A stretch of DNA of 64,000 bases from Arthonia radiata (lineage: Eukaryota > Ascomycota > Arthoniomycetes > Arthoniales > Arthoniaceae): NCBI GenBank assembly GCA_002989075.1, contig PSQN01000004.1, positions 1,922,001 to 1,986,000 of the forward strand, read 5' to 3'. Position 1 is the first letter of the stretch, and every line of letters begins with the position of its first letter. The notes under the pieces are model-generated. The model worked only from the letters and a program-made list of their open reading frames with translations, was not told where the DNA came from and ran no database searches. The position numbers and the translations under genes were made by a program. Positions 57,708-64,000 of the stretch are shown one piece after another.

Positions 57708-58153
57708 GATTGCAACTAAGACGAAACTCCTCTGCCAACGTAAAACAATCGACAGGATAGGGAAAAAGAATTCATCGATGTCGGACCGGTATGGCTAGCG
57801 TGAGTCGTATACGCTAGCGATCTCTAGCGTGGGTTAGCTCCCGTGGCGCATGTACCAGCCATCCCGATTATCGATCAGTGTCAAGCGTGATGTGCTTCCA
57901 AAGTGATGGCAATAGGCATCAGGTGAGGCAAAGGAAGGTTATGATGGCACTGGTTGCCTCTACAGCGGTCGAGCAAACATCTGCGCGTTCACATCTGCCT
58001 TGCGATCTTTTTTGCCATCTACATCCGTCGCAACTATCATACAGCCAACATCTATTGCTGACGGCCGGAAGAAAAACTCGGATCGCTTCTACATACGCGT
58101 CTCCAACCAACGCGTAGCACTAATCGTGACAATTCAACTTCACCAGTTGAGAC
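57708..58153. other. Divergent promoter region
   Basis: About 450 bases between the divergent starts of cystathionine gamma-synthase (-) and the UCH gene (+). It contains the CTAGCG repeats listed separately. No gene is seen. Confidence 0.4.
57794..57830. promoter_or_regulatory. Inverted repeat upstream of cystathionine gamma-synthase
   Basis: GCTAGCGT (57794-57801) and ACGCTAGC (57811-57818) form a perfect 8-bp inverted repeat with a 9-base spacer containing the last bases of a TGAGTC (one base off the Gcn4/CpcA core). A third half-site CTAGCGT follows at 57824-57830. The cluster begins about 87 bases upstream of the gene's ATG. A regulatory role is inferred from the arrangement only. Confidence 0.3.
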
Positions 58154-59737
58154 ATGGCTCAGGATGAGGATAGCGCGGTTGTCCAGGCGCACGCAGAGAA
58201 CATGTTCCAGCCACAGCTCAACGGCGACGCCAAAGTGTCTGGGGTGAACGGCGGTGAAACCCCATCAGACCACAAAGACAAAGCAGAAGAGCCCGCGCCT
58301 CATAATGGAGCCAATGGCACAAAGCGCAAGTCCGAAGACCGCGATGAGGATCCGATCACCGATGCACCGCTCAATAAAAGCCCAAAGCTACAGAATGCCG
58401 AGCACGCGGAGACCAGCGTCAAAGCATCTTTAGATACCGAGATCAATAATTCTGACCGCTATTGGAATCGCGATCCACTCTCCCCCCTTCGCGACGACGA
58501 CAAACAGCGCTGGCCCGGGTTTCGCGAGATCGAGACTGATCCCGAAGCTTTCGAGTCCATGCTGCGCATGCTCGGCGCGCGGGGACTCGCTGTTCGACAC
58601 GTATTTGGCTTGGATATCGACGACCTACTCACGCTGCCTCAGCCTATTGTGGGCTTCCTCTTCTGCTTTCGCCATCGTGGCGACGACGAGACGAATCAGA
58701 TCGACAGCTGCCCTGATGACATTTGGTTTGCGAATCAAACGCACCGCTGGCTGTGTGGGTCCAACTCACTGATCAATATCATTTTCAACATCCCGCATTT
58801 GACGTTGGGCGAACACCTGGAGGCGTTTAAGGAGTTCACGAGAAACTTCACGCCGGCACAACGAGGTGAAGCTGTGGGGAATTACGACTTTTTGAGGCAG
58901 GTGCACAACTCCTGCCTAAGGAAAATGGAAATCTTGCTTGGCGATGTTGCACTCATGGAGGAGTACAGCAACCGGAAGCCAACAAAAAAGGCACCAACAG
59001 CTGAGGAGAAGCCTTCGACGCCGTCCAAGGGGAAAGGCAAAGGGAAGATTAAGGCCAAGCCCAAGCAAAAGAAGAAGGTCGTCAATGAGGATGCTGTAGA
59101 TGATGACGCCGCCTACCATTATGCCGCCTATCTGCCCATTCAAGGAAACATCTGGAAACTCGATGGTCTTGACCGACAGCCATCCAAACTTGATCAATGT
59201 GACAGCAACACTTGGCTTGCGGTCACCGCAAAGATCCTGTTCGACCGCATCAGTGAGGTCGACGACGAGGCCGGCTACAGCATCCTAGCCATCTGTCGTG
59301 AAGACGACAAACTCAAAAGCTTACAAACGGAGCTTGCAGGTACGATCTCCATGCTGTCATTCATTCACGACACTTTGTCAACATCTCCAGAACCGCATGG
59401 TGAGCAAAAGAGAGCGCCGACTTCCGGGATTAGGGCTCCACACAAGGAGCTTGGAATCACGCAGCACGACCTCGACGAGGCTGCTGACGTTCCAGCAGAG
59501 GTCATGAAAGCCGTCACCGACAGCGACTGGAGTAGGCTTCGAGCTGTGCGCGATGAGGTCATGGTGGATCAGAACCAACTGGTAAACGAAGTAAGAAGGG
59601 AGCAAAAGTCGTTCAGTGAGGATGAGGAGAAGATGCGTCTTACCCGGCATGACTACGAGCCGCTGATACGCACATGGTTGGAGATGCTGGGCAATAAGGA
59701 GGGCATCATTCGAGAGATAGTGGAGTCTTTGAACTAA
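58154..59737 (+). CDS. Ubiquitin C-terminal hydrolase, UCH37/UCHL5-like
   Basis: This cysteine deubiquitinase of peptidase family C12 resembles the proteasome-associated UCH37 (S. pombe Uch2). Single exon, 527 aa. A disordered N-terminus of about 100 residues precedes the fold. The oxyanion Gln195 and nucleophile Cys201 (NQTHRWLCGSNSLINI), His322 (YHYAAYLPI) and Asp337 (LDGLD) form a complete catalytic set. The segment between Cys and His contains a Lys-rich insert at about residues 274-310 (KGKGKGKIKAKPKQKKK) in the position of the active-site crossover loop. The C-terminal helical tail (HDYEPLIRTWLEMLGNKEGI) resembles the ULD tail that binds Rpn13/Adrm1. BAP1-type relatives are an alternative. 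Confidence 0.87.
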   Translation: MAQDEDSAVVQAHAENMFQPQLNGDAKVSGVNGGETPSDHKDKAEEPAPHNGANGTKRKSEDRDEDPITDAPLNKSPKLQNAEHAETSVKASLDTEINNSDRYWNRDPLSPLRDDDKQRWPGFREIETDPEAFESMLRMLGARGLAVRHVFGLDIDDLLTLPQPIVGFLFCFRHRGDDETNQIDSCPDDIWFANQTHRWLCGSNSLINIIFNIPHLTLGEHLEAFKEFTRNFTPAQRGEAVGNYDFLRQVHNSCLRKMEILLGDVALMEEYSNRKPTKKAPTAEEKPSTPSKGKGKGKIKAKPKQKKKVVNEDAVDDDAAYHYAAYLPIQGNIWKLDGLDRQPSKLDQCDSNTWLAVTAKILFDRISEVDDEAGYSILAICREDDKLKSLQTELAGTISMLSFIHDTLSTSPEPHGEQKRAPTSGIRAPHKELGITQHDLDEAADVPAEVMKAVTDSDWSRLRAVRDEVMVDQNQLVNEVRREQKSFSEDEEKMRLTRHDYEPLIRTWLEMLGNKEGIIREIVESLN

Positions 59738-60460
59738 CAGGTGCAAAAGCAGGAATAAAATCCATCAGCGGAGCTTTGGAGTTCGTGAACTGCATCTGCA
59801 TTGCATCTGAAATTAGGAACCAAGAGTGATACCCATGGGCATGAAGTTTGCCGGCGTTGTTGAGAAACGTCATTGCACATGATAGGACATTATGGATGGG
59901 CGACAGCAGGCATTGGCTTTAGCAACCACGACAGTGATGACTGCATGCTTCAGCAGATTACCCAACTGGCTTTAGAGCTTCCAAGCAGGTGTAAATTGAT
60001 GCCGTGAAAATGGAAGCAGACCTGACCTGGATGTCAAACAGCTCGTGTACGTTCACCAAGTTCCCATGCTATGACATATTCTTATAATAATGCCTCGCTA
60101 ATAGCAAGACATCCTGCTCGCCGTGCCATTTGGAAGACCACATGGCTCGTATGTTCTCGAGGGGTGTTGCGATCTTCAAGGGAATTTATTGATAAACAGA
60201 GCTTTGGTTGTCAGGGCTTGGTAAACATGCGGTAGCGGAGTTATTGAAGTCGTTCGAGAAAGATGCACAGCAGGCTCCACGTGTGTTCTCAAGGGTACAT
60301 GTCTGGCAATATTAACCTGGCACCTTGGAGGAGAAGCCGAGGCTCTTAGGTTTGATACGTCCTGCCGATGTACAGCCAAAATGGCGTCGTCACCCGTAGC
60401 ATGCTCGAATCAGCCGCAAGACTGCTGCCGACGCCCAAACGCCACGCGCGTAGGATTGTA
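59738..60460. other. Convergent intergenic region, no gene seen
   Basis: About 720 bases between the stops of the UCH gene (+) and Smc6 (-). No supported ORF, repeat or RNA gene. Confidence 0.4.
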
Positions 60461-63400
60461 TCATGCGCCAGGCAAATTCAAAGTCGTCTGTCCACGCTCT
60501 GGATCATTCAGCCTGTTGATCTTGACGTCGTTCCCATACTCTACGCCACCCATCGCCTGCGGCGTGATCAGGATGAACTGCCTGCCCACAGACTGCCTCG
60601 CACTCTGAATCATTAGCCGCATGCTCATGTCTCGATTGACGGAGTCCATGAAGACGTCGAATTCATCGAGGCAGCGTATTGGGCTACCCATGGCCTCCCA
60701 CAACGCCAACAGCATGCAGACGGTGCTGAAGCTCTTCTCACCTCCACTCAGTGTCTTTGTCTGCCGCCCCTCGGAGTTGCGCGATCGTTTGGTATCTGGA
60801 TTCACGTCGAGGGTCAAGGTCTTTTTTTTGTGATTGATCGTCATTTTGCCGACGAACCCTCTCTCTTTCATCAGGCTCGCAAACTCTAGTCGCGCACGCA
60901 CTGTGATGTTGTCGCGAAAGTGCTTCCAGACCGCTGTACGGTCGCGCAATGTCATCGTCAGCGAGTGCATCAGATCCATTGTCATCCTGAACTGCTTTTC
61001 GGCTTCCAGCAATTTCTTCTTGGCCTCTAGATACGCCAAGTGGACTTGCTCTTTGTTGCCGCCGGCTTGCTCGTCATGACGATCTATCTCCTTATTCAGC
61101 ATGTCCATCTTCTTCTCGATCTTTTCGTAATCCATGCCCTCATCGACAGGCACGCGTGCGCAAATCTCTGCGGCAGATCTTGTGAACTCTTCAACGCGGC
61201 CTGCCTGATCATCGCGATCCCGTTCGGCACGCTCGACGTCTCTCCCACAATCTATGCGCAAATGATCTGCCTCGTTCTTTTCTTTCAGTGCGCGTGTGCG
61301 GTTGCTGCGATACTTTTCGATATTCTTTTCAGCCTCAGCTATGGCAGATTCCCTGCCATTGAGCTGCAAGATCAACTGATCGAGAACGCGCTTGTTGTCA
61401 CGATTCTGAAGAGCGGTGTCTTCTTTTTCTTGCGTAGCTGCGTCGAGCTGCTGCTTCAAGTGTTCGACTTGCTCCTTGTGCTCATCGAACTGTTGCTTTA
61501 AGCCATCGAGCGCACCATCTTGTGGCTGCATGGCTTCTAGTTCACCCTTCAACTCGGCAATGCGATCTTCGGTCCGCTGACCGCGAAGACGCAAGTCTTG
61601 ACCCCGTCTTTTATGCTGTTGCAGAGCTTGTGCAGCCGACTTGACAGCTTCCATGCACTCTCTCTTGTGCTGCTCGGCTTCATAAAGCTCGTCCTTCAAT
61701 GCTTGTACAGTGTCTTGCTGTGAACGTATGGCGGCTTCGTCGTCAGTCTTCATGCGTAAGCGCTTTGTCCACGGATCAACAGGCTCCATTCTCTGACCGC
61801 TCCGCCCTTGCTGAAAGCGAAATCCTCGGCCACGCTGCCGAGGATGAGGGCACATGATAGCTTTGCAAAAGTTGGGTAGCCCATGCTCGGACAGTTGAAT
61901 TGCTTCGTCTTGAGTCTCGACCAGGATCGTCTGCTCGATTGAGGAGTTGATCACGAGCTGGTTTAGGACCAGCTCATTGTCTATGTCAAGCACACGAAGG
62001 ATAGTATTGAAGCGCTGGTCTGGCTCTTTCAGAGATGAGATGCGGAAGTCGGCGTTTGCCACCAGTACGTGGGATGGGCATTTCAATCTGGCCAGAAGAT
62101 CTGACAACCGCTTTTGGTCCTGCCGATTCGTGACGATGAAGTTGTCGAGCTGGTTACCAAACGTTTTTTCAATCATGTTCTGCCAATTAGGCTGCTTGTT
62201 GCGAACGTGGAAGGCGAGGGGACCGATTGGCTTGCGACTAAACCCAGAATCCTGTTCGATTGCCTTCAGCACATTACGCATGCTCTGGTGAAATGCTGCC
62301 AGTTGGTCGCGACTGTCGGTTTGCATCTCTCGCAATTGCTTTTGAGCTTCACTAACGGCGGCTTGCTTCCTTCTTTCTTGCGTACTGGAGCTGCCCTGTT
62401 TTTCCTGGGCGGTTCTGTGGTCGTTTTCTAGTTGCTGCAAAGACGAATCGTGCTCGCGCTGTTGCTCACGATTGCTCTCAACGGTTTGCTCTTTTTCGCG
62501 AATCTCGTTGCGCTTCTCGTTTTCGCGACCATCACTGCGGTCAGAAAGACGCTGATATTCTGCTTCGATGGCTTTCTCGGTCTCGGTCATGCGCTTGCGT
62601 TCGCTGTCGAGTGTGCCCTTGATCTCACGTAACGTCGTGTTCGCATCAGCAATTTCTTTCTTGACTGCCTCAAATTTCTCCTTGGCCTCACGGTGGCTTT
62701 CATCCAAGGGGCTTTTGTCCTGCTTGAGCTCTTGAACTCCTCGTTCGGCTTCCTCAGCGACCTGCTCAGCTTGAGCAAATCGAGCTTCGGTGTTGTGGAA
62801 TGCTTCTTGTGCGCGCCGTACGCGCTCCTGCTGCTCCTCGATCGCCTCTTCGAATTGCTCAAGCCCGCGCTCTTCTCCTTCTACCTGCGCCCAAGCTGCT
62901 TGGCGACTGTACTTTCGGATCTTGTCACGAACACTCTCCGACTTCTGCGAGCGTTGCAACTTCTTCTTTGCTTCGCCGTACTTCCCTTTCAGTGCCTGGC
63001 AATCGTCTTTGGTCGTGATCAAAGAATGCTCGGCGTTGTCAAGTTGTTCGCCCAAGACGCTGTAGTCGTTGTCCAACTGCTCTAGCTGCACGCCCTTCAT
63101 GAAAAAGCGGTACTTGTCGGCGTTGGATGAGTTGTTCAGAAATTGTCGGGCTTGGTCCTGAGTCAGTACATTCACGGGGTTATCGAGTTGAAGAGCGAAG
63201 AAATCCGTGATTTCGTCCAGCTCCGTACGCTTGGTGCTTATGATGCTCTTGCCATCTTTGCTCTTGATTTTGAAGCCACTCCCGCCATGAATATTGAAAT
63301 GTCGCTCAACAACAATACAATCGCCATAGAGATCTCGCTTGTAGGCAGCCATCCCTTGATTCTTGATCTTCACGGTCAAGATCGCAGTCCTGCATTGCTG

Positions 63401-64000
63401 TTAGTACGTCTCCACTCTTGATATCAGACACTTTTCTCACTCCGCGCCTTCTCTGACAAAGCTCTTCAAACTCTGTCCACGGTTCGTCGATGTGGCTTTG
63501 CCGCCCAGACACAGAGTGATGGCTGTCAGCACCGCGCTTTTGCCGCTGCCGTTATGACCGATGATGAAGTTTATCAGCGGACCAAAGTCGACGTCAAGCT
63601 TGCGGTGGCACATGAAGTTCTGGCACGTCACTGATTGAAGAATGCCGCAGTCTGCTGCCTGATTTTCGACGTTCTGCTGGTCCTCTTTGCGACGCATATA
63701 CTCTTTGGCGGCTTCGTCAAGGAGCTCAGCGTCTTCGTCGCTGTCGACCTCAGGCTCCTCATCGCGCGCATCGGTGTAATTCTGCAAGATGTTGCCTGAC
63801 GGCTCATACTGGGTGGAGGCGAAATCGGCTTCGCTGAAAGCGGTGCTCTCACGAGATCGACTGTCTTCGGACAGTACAGAAGAGAGTCTTGGTCGTTTGC
63901 TCTGTAGTGGAGGTTATTAGGGGTTGTTGCGCCTACGGCGCATGACAGGTACGCACCTGGGCAGCAGCACGAAGGTCGGAGGAAGCGCTCTCAAGGACCT
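60461..64000 (-). CDS. smc6: Structural maintenance of chromosomes protein 6 (Smc6), 5' truncated
   Basis: Smc6 is an ATPase subunit of the Smc5/6 complex in DNA repair, replication-fork stability and rDNA maintenance. Visible exons: 63957-64000 (continues beyond the window), 63441-63901 and 60461-63389; introns 63902-63956 and 63390-63440. The N-terminal ATPase half shows [19 protein letters not shown] and Walker [10 protein letters not shown], then [12 protein letters not shown]. Splicing restores [17 protein letters not shown]. Long coiled-coil arms flank a hinge region near the middle. The C-terminal half has the signature [20 protein letters not shown] and Walker [11 protein letters not shown]. 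The initiator ATG is not in the window, and the visible N-terminus ([18 protein letters not shown]) is disordered. Confidence 0.95.

Noticed and set aside
60834-63085. Plus-strand ORFs with long hydrophobic runs opposite Smc6
   Set aside because: Leu/Phe-rich frames are the expected reverse complement of charged coiled-coil coding sequence. The Smc6 frame is certain.

Overview
The window is nuclear DNA of a filamentous ascomycete. Genes are dense, and most have short GT-AG introns of about 50-65 nt with CTNAC/CTAAT-like branch points. Several genes are fungal-specific: a Ppo fatty-acid dioxygenase/P450 fusion, an Skt5/Chs4 chitin-synthase activator, Pom152, a Pcp1-type spindle pole body protein and a fungal rhodopsin-domain membrane protein. 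A family of near-equal-length introns looks like the introner-like elements described from Dothideomycetes, so I infer that class. This inference has not been tested by database search. I see no tRNA, rRNA, CRISPR array or ordinary transposon.

Layout, left to right. A 3' fragment of a Tim17/TIMMDC1-like gene (+) is followed by a prenylcysteine oxidase (-), a seven-helix rhodopsin-domain protein (+) whose first intron is a nested 'stwintron', a psi-factor oxygenase (-), a DUF2235 hydrolase (+), an SGT1/ecdysoneless protein (+) and a Kap121/importin-5 (-). From about 19.4 to 25.1 kb the DNA is gene-poor. It holds a two-exon unknown gene and three small ORFs that appear to be diverged tandem paralogues with a DCxxC motif. 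Next come a tail-anchored CBS-PB1 protein (-), RPS26 (+), eIF3k (-), a pRiA4b ORF-3 family gene with a frame break (+), the TLDc protein OXR1 (-), Hop2 (-, seven exons with two microexons), Skt5/Chs4 (-) and an unrecognised multi-exon gene (-) that carries two or three introners. The right part holds a CM1/PACT spindle pole body protein (+), Jjj1 (-), Pom152 (-) divergent from Utp22 (+), cystathionine gamma-synthase (-) divergent from a UCH37-like deubiquitinase (+), and the 5'-truncated Smc6 gene (-) at the right edge.

Most genes are conserved housekeeping functions: nuclear transport and pore (Kap121, Pom152), ribosome production and translation (RPS26, eIF3k, Utp22, Jjj1), chromosome biology (Hop2, Smc6, Pcp1), cell wall and lipid modification (Skt5/Chs4, prenylcysteine oxidase) and sulfur metabolism. 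They do not form an obvious pathway cluster. The most notable signal lies between the exons. Four introns in three genes are each exactly 142 nt, align without gaps and share sequence blocks. One of them sits between the A and the G of another intron's 3' splice site. A separate observation is that the last Skt5/Chs4 intron can be spliced or retained and both outcomes end the protein in a Cys-x-x-x (CaaX-like) tail.

Exon-intron models were derived by hand from splice signals, frame continuity and known protein families. No transcript data were available.
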